Origin: Hyphomicrobiales bacterium
Lineage (GTDB): Bacteria > Pseudomonadota > Alphaproteobacteria > Rhizobiales > Rhizobiaceae
DNA: 64,000 nucleotides
Direction: 5' to 3'
Assembly: GCA_021775455.1 (NCBI GenBank)
Contig: JAJFHU010000047.1
Span: 1 to 64,000 of the forward strand
The translations under genes were made by a program, and so were the position numbers. The notes beneath the pieces are model-generated. The model was given only the letters and a program-made list of their open reading frames with translations, was not told where the DNA came from and searched no databases. The first letter of the stretch is position 1, and the number at the start of each line of letters is the position of its first letter. This document shows positions 52,702 to 62,048 of this stretch, piece by piece.

Positions 52702-53523
52702 ATGACGATTTTTGATGACCTCTTTTCGCTTCAAGGTAAGACAGTCCTGGTAACCGGTGGTGCAACTGGCATCGGAAGGATGATTGCAACAGCGTTGGTT
52801 CAAGCTGGCGCCTCAGCCATGATTGCATCACGAAAGGGCGAAGATTGTGAACGCGCCGCAGATGAAATTAACGCTTTAAACGAACTCGGCAAGGCCCAGG
52901 GATTTGCCGCAGACGTTGGCAATGAAGAGGGTGTTGCTGCACTTGTAAGTGAGGTGAATTCGCGTACGGATCGTCTGGACATATTGATCAACAACGCGGG
53001 TGTAACCTGGGGTCAGCCGCTGGAAGAATTTCCTCATTTTGCCTGGGGAAAAATTATGGATGTTAACGTGGCAGGCTTGTTTCAACTCACGCGTGATTTG
53101 TTACCGCTTCTCGGGAAATCTGCAGCAAAAGACGATCCATCGCGTGTTATCAATCTTGGCTCGATAATGGGAATCTCCCCGATTGGCGACGGAGCGTATT
53201 CCTATTCTGCATCCAAGGCAGCGGTGCATCACCTTACAAAAATTCTCGCACGGGAGTTGGCGGAACGGCAGATTACGGTCAACGCAATCGCCCCTGGCCC
53301 GTTCCAAAGCCGCATGACTGCTTTTGCAACTGCTACCGATGAACAGGCAAATCAAGTCGGTTCACTAATACCGCTTGGACGTATTGGCAAACCTGAAGAT
53401 ATTTCCGCTGCAACATTATATTTGTGTGGGAAAGGTGGTTCGTATGTAACCGGTGCAATTCTACCTATCGACGGTGGAATGCATGTATCCGGGCAGCGAG
53501 AAGTATTTGGGGAACTGGATTAA
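52702..53523 (+). CDS. Short-chain dehydrogenase/reductase (SDR)
   Basis: A 273-residue NAD(P)-dependent oxidoreductase. VLVTGGATGIGR binds the cofactor, ILINNAGVTWG is the NNAG motif, and YSYSASKAA carries Tyr and Lys of the active site. LGSIMGISP holds the Ser. The C-terminus with YVTGAILPIDGGMHV is the common SDR end. It resembles gluconate 5-dehydrogenase- and FabG-like SDRs. First gene of a module with a MaoC hydratase, another SDR and a thiolase, so it may act on a hydroxyacyl-CoA or on a side-chain alcohol. Confidence 0.9.
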   Translation: MTIFDDLFSLQGKTVLVTGGATGIGRMIATALVQAGASAMIASRKGEDCERAADEINALNELGKAQGFAADVGNEEGVAALVSEVNSRTDRLDILINNAGVTWGQPLEEFPHFAWGKIMDVNVAGLFQLTRDLLPLLGKSAAKDDPSRVINLGSIMGISPIGDGAYSYSASKAAVHHLTKILARELAERQITVNAIAPGPFQSRMTAFATATDEQANQVGSLIPLGRIGKPEDISAATLYLCGKGGSYVTGAILPIDGGMHVSGQREVFGELD

Positions 53524-53525
53524 GA

Positions 53526-53999
53526 ATGCCCCGCCTCCCCCTTAAATCCCTGATTTCGCAAGTTGGGAAACTGGAATGTACATCAGACTGGACACCAGTT
53601 AACCAGGAAATGATTGACCAATTCGCAAATGCGACCAACGACCGCCAATATATCCATATCAATCCTGAACGGGCTCAAAGAGAAACTCCCTTCGGCGGAA
53701 CGATCGCTCACGGCTTTCTGACAGTTTCACTTTTGACCAGCTTGTTGAATGATTGCATGCCCCGCGCAGAAGAAGCGGTTATCCATGTCAACTATGGATT
53801 TGACAGATTGCGATTTGTGAATCCTGTTCGGGCAGGAAAACGGATACGCGCCAAGTTTACATTGGCTGAGATTAACGAACGCAAAATCAATGAGTATCTT
53901 TTTCGCTACTCCGTAGTGGTAGAAATTGAAAATGAAGAAAAACCTGCCCTTATCGCTGAGTGGTTGGGTTTGACAATTACAGATAATCAAGAGGCATAA
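53526..53999 (+). CDS. MaoC-like (R)-enoyl-CoA hydratase
   Basis: A 157-residue hot-dog-fold hydratase. ATNDRQYIHINPERAQRETPFGGTIAHGFLT holds the hydratase-2 motif with the catalytic Asp (DRQYIH) and His. YGFDRLRFVNPVRAGKRIRAKFTL is the C-terminal family block. It should add water to trans-2-enoyl-CoA. The ATG at 53526 starts two bases after the SDR stop, so both are in one operon. A longer frame from 53424 reads through the SDR gene and is spurious. Confidence 0.92.
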   Translation: MPRLPLKSLISQVGKLECTSDWTPVNQEMIDQFANATNDRQYIHINPERAQRETPFGGTIAHGFLTVSLLTSLLNDCMPRAEEAVIHVNYGFDRLRFVNPVRAGKRIRAKFTLAEINERKINEYLFRYSVVVEIENEEKPALIAEWLGLTITDNQEA

Positions 54000-54005
54000 T
54001 TCAAA

Positions 54006-54905
54006 ATGGCAATAAGTTTCGACGGACAAGTAGCAATTGTAACCGGCGCCGGAAATGGCCTCGGTAAATCGCACGCACTGGAATTGGCAAAACGAGGCGC
54101 ACGAGTTGTAGTCAACGATTTTGGTGGCGCGCGCGATGGATCGGGGGGTTCCATGACACCAGCCCAGGAAGTTGCCGCAGAAATTGAAGCTGCAGGTGGA
54201 GAGGCGATTGCCAATGGGGCCAATGTGGCGGTGTTTGAAGATTGCGAGACGATGGTTGCTGAGGCAGTTTCCAAATGGGGCAGGATCGATGTATTGATTA
54301 ACAATGCAGGGATCTTGCGTGACCGCTCTTTTGGCAAAATGTCCAGCGCCGAATGGGATTCTGTAATCGCAGTTCACTTGAACGGAACCGGCAATTGTTG
54401 CCGTTCAGTCTGGAACCAAATGAAAGAACAGGGATACGGTCGTATTCTTGTGACCTCGTCAACCTCCGGGATATATGGCAACTTCGGTCAGGCAAATTAT
54501 GGTGCAGCTAAATTTGGTGTAGTTGGCTTGATGAACACGCTCTGCATAGAAGGAGCAAAATACAACATTCATGTTAATGCACTTGCACCAACTGCTGCAA
54601 CGCGAATGACCGAGGATGTTCTTACACCGGAAATGCTTGAACAACTTGATCCTAAAAATGTAACGCCGGCTGCGGTGTTCATGGTTAGTCAAAATGCTCC
54701 GAACAGAACAGTTATGTTTGCAGGCGGTGGCAGTTATTCCACGCTGGAAATTCGTGAAAGTGATGGAACGCATCTCCCGGAAGATCAACGTAACGCAGAT
54801 GGAGTAGCTGCCAATTTCGACAAAATATCCGACATGACCAATGCCGAGATTTTCAGTAATGGTACGGAGCATGTGGTCAAGATTGTTCAGGCGGCGTCCA
54901 GATAA
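54006..54905 (+). CDS. SDR dehydrogenase of the MFE-2/17-beta-HSD4 N-domain type
   Basis: A 299-residue NAD-dependent (3R)-hydroxyacyl-CoA dehydrogenase-like enzyme. [56 protein letters not shown] and the catalytic [13 protein letters not shown] reproduce the N-terminal domain of peroxisomal multifunctional enzyme 2, including its long insert after VVNDFGG. The hydratase domain of MFE-2 is not fused, but a separate MaoC gene lies immediately upstream (6 bp). Together they would perform the hydration and dehydrogenation steps. Confidence 0.92.
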   Translation: MAISFDGQVAIVTGAGNGLGKSHALELAKRGARVVVNDFGGARDGSGGSMTPAQEVAAEIEAAGGEAIANGANVAVFEDCETMVAEAVSKWGRIDVLINNAGILRDRSFGKMSSAEWDSVIAVHLNGTGNCCRSVWNQMKEQGYGRILVTSSTSGIYGNFGQANYGAAKFGVVGLMNTLCIEGAKYNIHVNALAPTAATRMTEDVLTPEMLEQLDPKNVTPAAVFMVSQNAPNRTVMFAGGGSYSTLEIRESDGTHLPEDQRNADGVAANFDKISDMTNAEIFSNGTEHVVKIVQAASR

Positions 54906-54925
54906 GAATAAGGAACACAATAATT

Positions 54926-56128
54926 ATGAGATCAGCAGTAGTTGTATCAACAGCGCGCACTCCAATTGGCAAAGCATATCGAGGTGCATTCAACGATACC
55001 CAGGCGCAGGAACTTGGCGCTCACGCAATTTCCAACGCGGTTGAACGTGCCGGCGTAGATAAGGCGGAAATTGACGATGTGATTATGGGAGCAGCTATCC
55101 AACAAGGTTCCACCGGCGTAAACACGGCACGCCAATGCGCATTACGTGCAGGATTGCCGACGTCAGTAGCCGCAATGACGATTGACCGGCAATGCTCTTC
55201 TGGCCTGATGGGCATTGCCACGGCAGCAAAGCAAATCATCAGTGACGGAATGACAGTAACTGTGGGTGGAGGCCTTGAATCGATTTCACTTTGCCAGAAC
55301 GAAAAAATGAACCTCTATCGAGGCACTGATCCTTGGCTAAAGGAGAATATCCCTTCAACTTACATGATGATGATCGAAACAGCTGAGATCGTAGCTGAAC
55401 GCTACAGTATTTCTCGAGATGCTCAGGACGAGTACGCGTTTTCATCTCAAATGCGCACCGCTTCCGCGCAGGAAGCCGGAAAGCTTGATGACGAAATTGT
55501 TTCCATAAAGAGCGTAATGAAGGTGACGGACAAGGAAACCAAAGAGGTTTCCGATGTGGAGATCACGTTGGAAAAAGACGAAGGCAACCGACCTTCAACC
55601 ACTTTGGAAGGCCTTCAACAGTTGCAACCGGTCTTCAAGAGTGGTCAGCAAATTATTGAAGGCAAGTACATTACTGCCGGCAACGCTTCCCAGCTTTCCG
55701 ATGGTGCGTCGGCATCGGTCCTTATGGAGGAAAAGGAAGCTGAAAGGCGCAATCTGGAACCGCTTGGCATTTATCGCGGAATGGCAGTCGCAGGCTGTGA
55801 TCCTGACGAAATGGGCATAGGCCCGGTGTTTGCCGTTCCAAAACTACTCAAGGCAAATGACCTGAAAATTGAGGACATCGGATTATGGGAACTCAATGAA
55901 GCATTTGCCTGTCAGGCGCTCTATTGCCGCGACCAATTGGGTATCGATCCGGAGATTTACAACGTTAATGGTGGATCAATTTCGATCGGGCACCCCTATG
56001 GCATGTCAGGAGCTCGCATGACAGGTCATGCATTAATTGAAGGCAAACGCCGCGGTGTTAAATATGTAGTCGTGACCATGTGCATTGGTGGCGGCATGGG
56101 AGCGGCAGGGCTGTTTGAAGTAGCCTGA
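54926..56128 (+). CDS. Acetyl-CoA acyltransferase (thiolase)
   Basis: A 400-residue thiolase. The nucleophile is Cys90 in [12 protein letters not shown], the second active-site block is [11 protein letters not shown], the His is in [14 protein letters not shown], and the proton-transfer Cys is in [15 protein letters not shown]. The length is normal. The module (SDR, MaoC, MFE-2-like SDR, thiolase) makes a near-complete beta-oxidation turn, with acyl-CoA dehydrogenase missing locally. It ends one base before the convergent ABC ATPase gene. Confidence 0.94.
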   Translation: MRSAVVVSTARTPIGKAYRGAFNDTQAQELGAHAISNAVERAGVDKAEIDDVIMGAAIQQGSTGVNTARQCALRAGLPTSVAAMTIDRQCSSGLMGIATAAKQIISDGMTVTVGGGLESISLCQNEKMNLYRGTDPWLKENIPSTYMMMIETAEIVAERYSISRDAQDEYAFSSQMRTASAQEAGKLDDEIVSIKSVMKVTDKETKEVSDVEITLEKDEGNRPSTTLEGLQQLQPVFKSGQQIIEGKYITAGNASQLSDGASASVLMEEKEAERRNLEPLGIYRGMAVAGCDPDEMGIGPVFAVPKLLKANDLKIEDIGLWELNEAFACQALYCRDQLGIDPEIYNVNGGSISIGHPYGMSGARMTGHALIEGKRRGVKYVVVTMCIGGGMGAAGLFEVA

Positions 56129-56129
56129 T

Positions 56130-56885
56130 CTAAACTCCACCGCAGAGGCGCAGAGCCAGCCTCACCTTGTTTGAAAGCTTTCGAAACGTTTCGGTATCCA
56201 GTGTGGCCAGGTCACGTTTGCTGGGTAGGTTTGATTTGATGTCTTTTACTATTTTTCCAGGACGCGGAGAAAGGACTAGAATTCTGGAAGAAAGAAAAAC
56301 GGCCTCTGGTACGGAGTGTGTGACAAAGCAAATGGTTTTCCCCGTATCTTGCCATATCCGATAAAGCTCCAGATTCATGGATTCACGGGAAATTTCATCA
56401 AGAGCACCGAATGGTTCATCCATAAGGAGCAACTCGGGGTTTGCGGCTAAAGCTCTGGCAATTGAAGCGCGCTGTTGCATACCTCCAGACAATTGCCATG
56501 GGTATTTATTACTGAACTCTTTCAAGCCCACCAGTTCCAACACAGACTGAACGCGTTTCTTTTGTTCGCCTGCCAAGACGCCACGAAAGGAAAGTGGTTT
56601 CGTGATATTCTTCTCCACTGTGAGCCAGGGAAACAAAGAAGGTGATTGAAAAACAAAACCAGCATTTTTTCCAGATTCATCAACCTCCAGTTTTCCGGAA
56701 CTTGCCTTGTGAAGACCAGCGATCAGCTTCAATAGAGACGTTTTTCCGCATCCAGAAGGACCTATGATTGAGAGGAATTCCCCTCGCTCCAATTCAAGAT
56801 CAATGTCCTCCAGCGCCAAAAGTGACTCACCCCTTTCGATATAAGAAAAGGACAGGCTTTCTGCCTTTACCAACGGATCGCCCAC
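56130..56885 (-). CDS. ABC transporter ATPase, nitrate/sulfonate/taurine (TauB/SsuB) family
   Basis: A 251-residue ATPase. IGPSGCGKTSLL (Walker A), LSGGMQQRASIARAL (signature) and LLLMDEPFGALDEISRE (Walker B) are the NitT/TauT hallmarks, together with AGFVFQSPSLFPWLTVEKN and TICFVTHSVPEAVFLSSRI. It starts with GTG four bases after the ThDP-enzyme stop, so it is co-transcribed with that gene. No permease or binding protein is nearby: the next gene downstream is a convergent thiolase. It must partner with components elsewhere or be an incomplete transporter. Confidence 0.92.
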   Translation of the reverse strand: MGDPLVKAESLSFSYIERGESLLALEDIDLELERGEFLSIIGPSGCGKTSLLKLIAGLHKASSGKLEVDESGKNAGFVFQSPSLFPWLTVEKNITKPLSFRGVLAGEQKKRVQSVLELVGLKEFSNKYPWQLSGGMQQRASIARALAANPELLLMDEPFGALDEISRESMNLELYRIWQDTGKTICFVTHSVPEAVFLSSRILVLSPRPGKIVKDIKSNLPSKRDLATLDTETFRKLSNKVRLALRLCGGV

Positions 56886-56889
56886 AAGA

Positions 56890-58521
56890 TCAGACTTTTA
56901 CCGGGATTGTTTTACCTGGCGCAATATCACGTGCATCAAGCTTGAGATGCAAAAGCGCTGGGCCTTTGTGGCCGATTATTTCATCCAATCTCTCGGAAAA
57001 ATCGGCATCGGCTTCAACGGTAGCAGCGAACGCCCCATAGCTGCTTGCCCAAGCGGCAAAATCCGGATTTCGCATGTTTGTAGCAGACACACGTCCAGGA
57101 TAATCCCGCTCCTGGTGCATGCGTATCGTACCGTAGATTGAATTGTCGCAAACGATGACCTTTACATTGAGATCGTGCTCACAAACCACACCAAATTCCT
57201 GACATGTCATCTGAAAACATCCATCGCCGGCCATCACTACTACTGTTCGGTCGGGGTACCTCTTTGCAGCAGCAACTGCCGCTGGAAGACCATACCCCAT
57301 AGAACCCGAAGTAGGTGCCAATTGTGTCCCCCAACTGTATCGATAAAAACGATTGGCCCATCCGGCATAGTTTCCCGCGCCATTTGTCAAAATAGCATTT
57401 TCTGGCAATCGGTCCCTTAAAACAGAAACAGTATGACTCATGGTAACGGAGCCTATTCCGGCTGCCGGATTGTCAGTCCAGTCATGATAGGAGCGATTGG
57501 CAGATTCGCACTCTGATTTCCAAGAACCTTTGATATCAGATTGCAGAACAGCATTCAAAAAGGCACTTGCAGCAGAATTAATTCCGATTTCCGGCACATA
57601 AATCCGTCCAATCTCCTCTGCACCTGGATGGACATGAACAAGTCCTTTGCCTGATCCAGGAATATCAAGGAGCTCATATCCCTGACTTGGCATTTCGGAA
57701 AATCGGCACCCCAGCAGTACAACCGCATCTGAAGCAGTTATCCGCTTCCTAAGTTCGGGGTTAATCGCAATCCCCACATCACCCGCATAATTTGAATGGA
57801 CAGCATCAAATAAATACTGACGGCGAAATGAGGTCGCTACAGGGATGTTCAATCTTTCACTTAATTCCCGGAGTAGAAGACATGTGGTTTCATCCCAACG
57901 CGACCCTCCTGCTATAATTATGGGGGATTTTGAATTACCCAACAACGTTGTAAATGCGTCAACTTGCTCAGGGGTAGGCGCTGGTTCGGCAACCTCGACA
58001 TAAGGCCCGGCTGCTCCAGCGACTTCATCCCTCAGCATATCCTCAGGAAGCGCTATGACAACTGGGCCAGGTCTGCCGGACATTGCAATGTGCCATGCAT
58101 GTGAAACGATCTCCGGGATCCGTTCTGGTCTATCAACTTCTTCAACCCATTTTGCAACCGAACCATAAAACGCGCGATAATCCATTTCCTGAAAAGCTTC
58201 ACGACCGCGCATATCCCGGCCTATCTGGCCTACAAATAACACCATCGGAGTGGAATCTTGTCTGGCAATGTGCACTCCAGCAGAAGCATTTGTTGCTCCG
58301 GGACCACGAGTGACAAAACAAACACCAGGTCGCCCTGTCATTTTTCCGTCTGCTTCAGCCATGATTGCAGCACCACTTTCATGGCGCGCAACTACTGTTT
58401 CGACTTTTGAATTGTACATGGCATCAAGCACCGCTAGGTAGCTTTCACCCGGAACACAAAAGGCACGATCAACCCCTTGTGCTTCAAGGCAAGAAACCAG
58501 CAACTGTCCTGCGCTACTCAT
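56890..58521 (-). CDS. ThDP-dependent enzyme of the benzoylformate/acetolactate family
   Basis: A 543-residue ThDP enzyme. The catalytic Glu lies in VVARHESGAAIMAEADGK. GPGATNASAGVHIARQDSTPM is the FAD-superfamily-like loop, and AGDGCFQMTCQEF with CDNSIYGTIRMHQE forms the ThDP-binding motif (D-N-S-I-Y-G in place of NN). It is not a standard acetolactate synthase, and the regulatory subunit is absent. A decarboxylase or lyase of a 2-oxo or hydroxy acid fits. I start at ATG 58521. The TTG at 58533 is an alternative. Operon with a TauB-like ATPase. Confidence 0.87.
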   Translation of the reverse strand: MSSAGQLLVSCLEAQGVDRAFCVPGESYLAVLDAMYNSKVETVVARHESGAAIMAEADGKMTGRPGVCFVTRGPGATNASAGVHIARQDSTPMVLFVGQIGRDMRGREAFQEMDYRAFYGSVAKWVEEVDRPERIPEIVSHAWHIAMSGRPGPVVIALPEDMLRDEVAGAAGPYVEVAEPAPTPEQVDAFTTLLGNSKSPIIIAGGSRWDETTCLLLRELSERLNIPVATSFRRQYLFDAVHSNYAGDVGIAINPELRKRITASDAVVLLGCRFSEMPSQGYELLDIPGSGKGLVHVHPGAEEIGRIYVPEIGINSAASAFLNAVLQSDIKGSWKSECESANRSYHDWTDNPAAGIGSVTMSHTVSVLRDRLPENAILTNGAGNYAGWANRFYRYSWGTQLAPTSGSMGYGLPAAVAAAKRYPDRTVVVMAGDGCFQMTCQEFGVVCEHDLNVKVIVCDNSIYGTIRMHQERDYPGRVSATNMRNPDFAAWASSYGAFAATVEADADFSERLDEIIGHKGPALLHLKLDARDIAPGKTIPVKV

Positions 58522-58533
58522 GGCTGCACCCAA

Positions 58534-58860
58534 TTCTTTGCAGGTTTTCTCAGGGTTTGGACAAATTTTTCAACAAAATGCTTACGTAAGGTAAGTTTTG
58601 GTTTCATTTTTGAATAAATAAGTGTATTGTTACGTTGCGGAAGGTCAGGGTGCCCCAGCCTATCAAGCCCTGGCAACTCAGGCCGGATTTCTTTATAAGT
58701 TTTCTGGTTTTTTTGTTTCTGCACGTGGGGTTGAAGTTCCAACGAATTTCGACCCCACATTAATTTTGTTTTGAGTAGTGTCAAATTCGCCTCTTAACTA
58801 CAAAATTGCACCCTATCAATATATTGAGTGCAATGGTTACTGAACATCCAAATTTCATGA
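58534..58860. other. 327-bp gap upstream of the ThDP-ATPase operon
   Basis: No credible gene. It should hold the minus-strand promoter of the ThDP-enzyme operon. CTTACGTAAG at 58581-58590 is a perfect 10-bp palindrome about 60 bp before the start, and similar TTACGTAA cores occur in TetR-type operators. I saw no terminator for the CoA-transferase gene that enters from the right. Confidence 0.45.
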
Positions 58861-60069
58861 TTAGCCAAAAGTGCCGGTTTTTTCCATCGATTCAATCTCG
58901 TCATCATTGTATCCAAGCTCCTTCAACACTTCATCATTGTGTTGTCCTTGCAGCGGTGGCTCAATTCGAATGTCTGAAGGTGCATCAGAAAATAATACCG
59001 GATGATTAATGGCAACATATTTTCCTTCACTGGGGTGGTTGCGTTCTTCAATAAATCCAGTGTCACGCATTTGCGGATCGTCAAGCACGCTTTCCAATGT
59101 GTTGACTTGCATGCAGGGAATACTCGCGGGTCTCAACAATTCCAACCATTCTTCACTTGTTTTGGTAAGCGCAATTTCTTCAGCCAGCCGGTAAATTTCA
59201 TTTATGTTTTCAGTACGCTTTACGTAGGTGTTAAAGCGCGGATCTTCAAACAGTTCCGGGCGGCCGCCAAATGTGAAATATTGTCGCCAATTGTCATCAG
59301 AATAAGGAAGAATGGCCAAAAAACCATCCTTTGTCCTGTATGGCTTTCGTTGTGGGCTGATCGAACGAGTGTACGCAGTATGGCCTTTTGGCGGTACAAA
59401 CGCGTGACCGTAGATGTTTTCAATCATGGTATATGATACCATGCATTCCATCATCGGCACTTCGATAAACTGTCCCCTTCCTGTGCGTTCGCGATGAAGA
59501 AATCCTGCGATCATCGCATAAGCCGCATGTAGTCCACTGGTTTTATCGGCAATAACTCCCGGATAATACCTTGGTGCTTCACTGCCATCTTGCCTCGGTA
59601 ACAGAGTAGCACTTCCAGATACCGCCTGAACAAGGTCATCGTAGGCCGGTAAGCCCGCATAGGGTCCGCTAGACCCATACCCTACCGCATGAAGGTAGAC
59701 AATTTCGGGTTTGATGGCTTTTACTGCCTCGTAATCAAATCCCAGTCTCTTAATCCCGCCCGCTCGAACGTTGTGAATAAATCCGTCGGCGCTCTTGATC
59801 AAACGGCGCAAGACATCTTTTGCGCAATCCTGACGCAAATCCAGGGTGACTGATTTTTTGTTCCGATTCACCGTAAGATATATTGATCCCATGCCGGGCG
59901 AAACGTGAGGCCCGGCATGCCGCATAATGTCTCCAGCAGGTGCTTCGATCTTTATGACATCTGCACCCAGGTCGCCCAGAATTTGGGTGGCGTATGGGCC
60001 GAACACAACGGCCGTCAGGTCAATTATTCGATAACCTTCAAGTATGTTTTGCTTCTTATCGCTGTTCAT
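58861..60069 (-). CDS. Class III CoA-transferase (CaiB/BaiF family)
   Basis: A 402-residue cytoplasmic enzyme that moves CoA between acids. The opening IIDLTAVVFGPYATQILGDLGADVIKIEAP is the family start (key residues GPYATQ, LGADVIKIE). NRNKKSVTLDL and YDDLVQAVSG, where the catalytic Asp is expected, follow, then GRGQFIEVPM and YRTKDGFLAIL. The substrate cannot be inferred. It is near an acyl-CoA ligase, thiolase and hydratase genes, so activation of an imported organic acid is plausible. Confidence 0.92.
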   Translation of the reverse strand: MNSDKKQNILEGYRIIDLTAVVFGPYATQILGDLGADVIKIEAPAGDIMRHAGPHVSPGMGSIYLTVNRNKKSVTLDLRQDCAKDVLRRLIKSADGFIHNVRAGGIKRLGFDYEAVKAIKPEIVYLHAVGYGSSGPYAGLPAYDDLVQAVSGSATLLPRQDGSEAPRYYPGVIADKTSGLHAAYAMIAGFLHRERTGRGQFIEVPMMECMVSYTMIENIYGHAFVPPKGHTAYTRSISPQRKPYRTKDGFLAILPYSDDNWRQYFTFGGRPELFEDPRFNTYVKRTENINEIYRLAEEIALTKTSEEWLELLRPASIPCMQVNTLESVLDDPQMRDTGFIEERNHPSEGKYVAINHPVLFSDAPSDIRIEPPLQGQHNDEVLKELGYNDDEIESMEKTGTFG

Positions 60070-60134
60070 AAATATCCGAACCAGTTTCTACGCTCCAGCG
60101 CCAATCACTGTAGTTTTATCCACTTAGACCATTT

Positions 60135-60641
60135 TTAAAGTTTTCTCATGTTCAAAAAATTGACATCTCTGCCTTCCAATTGAAAAGCTTTTCCAAATCC
60201 ACCGTTAAGCAAAGCCTTCTTGCAAGACATCTGATAAAATGCGAAATCTGCAAAATCGATGTAGAGTTTTGATTTAGGATGCACAACAAGAAACCTGTCA
60301 CGCATCAATTGTTGAAGCGGATTCTTCAAAGAAATTTTATTAACCTCCCCGACAATTGTAATTCGCGGATAGGCAAGCCCGTCACCCTTTCCCGTTTCCC
60401 CCAGCATCATTGAACACCGCCGATCTTTTTGAAGGCATTTTGAGTGGGTTGACAAATCGGAAGCGCAAAAGAAGAGGCCAATTTCATCATCGTATGCAAC
60501 TGCAACCCTGCTAACCAGAGGAAAACCACTCGCCTCCTCATTGACTGCCAACGCCGCGTAGGAGTTCTCTCTAACTAGTGAAAGGGCAAGATGCCTTGCT
60601 TCATCATCAGTTTCACGAATTGGGTTGATTTCAGTCGCCAT
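60135..60641 (-). CDS. PPOX/HugZ-like FMN-binding split-barrel protein
   Basis: A 168-residue protein of the pyridoxamine-phosphate-oxidase-like fold. LVRENSYAALAVNE, GFPLVSRVAVAYDDEIGLFFCASDLSTHSKCLQKDRRCSMML (start of the FMN site; key residues SRVAVAYD and THSKCL) and YPRITIVGEV are typical, and LLNGGFGKAFQLEGRDV is a HugZ-family signature end. Such proteins bind heme or flavin, and several degrade heme. It lies 12 bp after the threonine dehydratase stop on the same strand. Confidence 0.85.
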   Translation of the reverse strand: MATEINPIRETDDEARHLALSLVRENSYAALAVNEEASGFPLVSRVAVAYDDEIGLFFCASDLSTHSKCLQKDRRCSMMLGETGKGDGLAYPRITIVGEVNKISLKNPLQQLMRDRFLVVHPKSKLYIDFADFAFYQMSCKKALLNGGFGKAFQLEGRDVNFLNMRKL

Positions 60642-60653
60642 AGAACAAGACCG

Positions 60654-61910
60654 CTAAATTAACAGGTTTCCGACTATTTCATTGTCAGTGATGTCCTGAT
60701 ACCTCATTCCCGCCTTTTCCAGTTGGCTGGTAAGGGTTTTAAAGTTTTCTGGCCTTTTGGTTTCAATACCAATCAAGACTGAGCCAAAATTGCGTGCTGA
60801 TTTCTTCAGATACTCAAATCTTGCAATATCATCTTCTGGGCCGAGCATCGTCAGGAAGTCTTTTAGAGCCCCAGGTCTCTGCGGAAAACGAAGAATGTAG
60901 TATTTCTTCAAACCCGAAAAACGTAACGCTCGTTCTTTTACTTCCGGCAAGCGCTCAAAATCAAAATTTCCACCGGATACAATGCAAACAATATTTTTGC
61001 CGCTGAGGGTATTGGCTGGCAACCTCTTTAGTGTGTCAATGGACAATGCTCCCGCTGGTTCGAGCACCATACCCTCTACGTTCAGTATTTCCACCATAGT
61101 CGCACAAACACCATTTGTGGGAGCGAGCACAACATCATCGGACTTGAAATCCTTCAGCCAACGGAAATTCTCATTACCTATTATGTGCACCGCTGCCCCG
61201 TCAACAAAGCTGTCAATTTGGGCAAGCTTGACTCGTTTTCCAATTTTCAATGAGGTTTTCAGGCTTGGCGCACCGTCTGGTTCGACAAACCTAAATCTGG
61301 TTTTCGGTGAATTTTCACGAAAATAGCGTGTAACTCCTGCTGCAAGCCCACCACCACCAACTGCCAAAATGACAAAATCAATGGATTGACCATCAGGAAT
61401 TTGGTCCAGAATTTCTGTAGCAACGCTTGCTTGTCCCCTGATAATGCGTTTGTCATCGAACGGGGGTACCATTTGACCTCCTTCGACTTTTGCAAACTCA
61501 ATTGCCGCCTGGTTTGCCTCGTCAAAACTGTCACCTTCCAGCCGAATTGTGACATTTGGAGATCCAAAAGCAGTTGTTTTCATCACCTTTTGCTGAGGGG
61601 TCGTAACAGGCATAAATACGACACCTTTTTTCTTGAAGTGTCGGCATGCATGCGCAAATCCCTGGGCGTGGTTTCCAGCTGAGGCACACACAAAGAGATT
61701 GGGTTCTGTATTTCCAGACAGCACTTCATCAAAGAAAGCATACGCTCCCCTGATTTTGTAACTTCTAACCGGTGTCAAATCTTCCCGCTTCAACCAAACA
61801 TTGGCATTCACAAGGTCACTAAGATATTTGTTGTACTGTAGCGGAGTCGGATCAAACACTTTGCGCAAAATAGGGAGGATTTTGCCAACTTCTTTTGTAA
61901 ACTTTGTCAT
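60654..61910 (-). CDS. ilvA: Threonine dehydratase (short biosynthetic form)
   Basis: A 418-residue PLP enzyme deaminating threonine to 2-oxobutyrate for isoleucine synthesis. Lys in VRSYKIRGAYAFF binds PLP, SAGNHAQGFAHAC positions the cofactor phosphate, and AVGGGGLAAGV is the glycine loop. A single ACT-like regulatory domain follows (YYILRFPQRPGALKDFLTML), as in the shorter bacterial IlvA, so feedback inhibition by isoleucine is likely. It is divergent from the acyl-CoA ligase gene. Confidence 0.93.
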   Translation of the reverse strand: MTKFTKEVGKILPILRKVFDPTPLQYNKYLSDLVNANVWLKREDLTPVRSYKIRGAYAFFDEVLSGNTEPNLFVCASAGNHAQGFAHACRHFKKKGVVFMPVTTPQQKVMKTTAFGSPNVTIRLEGDSFDEANQAAIEFAKVEGGQMVPPFDDKRIIRGQASVATEILDQIPDGQSIDFVILAVGGGGLAAGVTRYFRENSPKTRFRFVEPDGAPSLKTSLKIGKRVKLAQIDSFVDGAAVHIIGNENFRWLKDFKSDDVVLAPTNGVCATMVEILNVEGMVLEPAGALSIDTLKRLPANTLSGKNIVCIVSGGNFDFERLPEVKERALRFSGLKKYYILRFPQRPGALKDFLTMLGPEDDIARFEYLKKSARNFGSVLIGIETKRPENFKTLTSQLEKAGMRYQDITDNEIVGNLLI

Positions 61911-62048
61911 TTGGTTCCGCGTGACTAAAATTTCCGGTAAGCTTACATGACTGATACGCCTTTAGTGTAATGTGCACAACCTCGCCAAATTACCCGCTTC
62001 ACAGACCACCACTTCAATCATATAAGAGAAAAAAATGGGAGGAGCCGC

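Noticed and set aside
58518..58784. 88-residue minus-strand frame in the 58.5-58.9 kb gap
   Set aside because: It is Lys/Gln-rich without motif, has no ribosome-binding site, and overlaps the ThDP-enzyme start.
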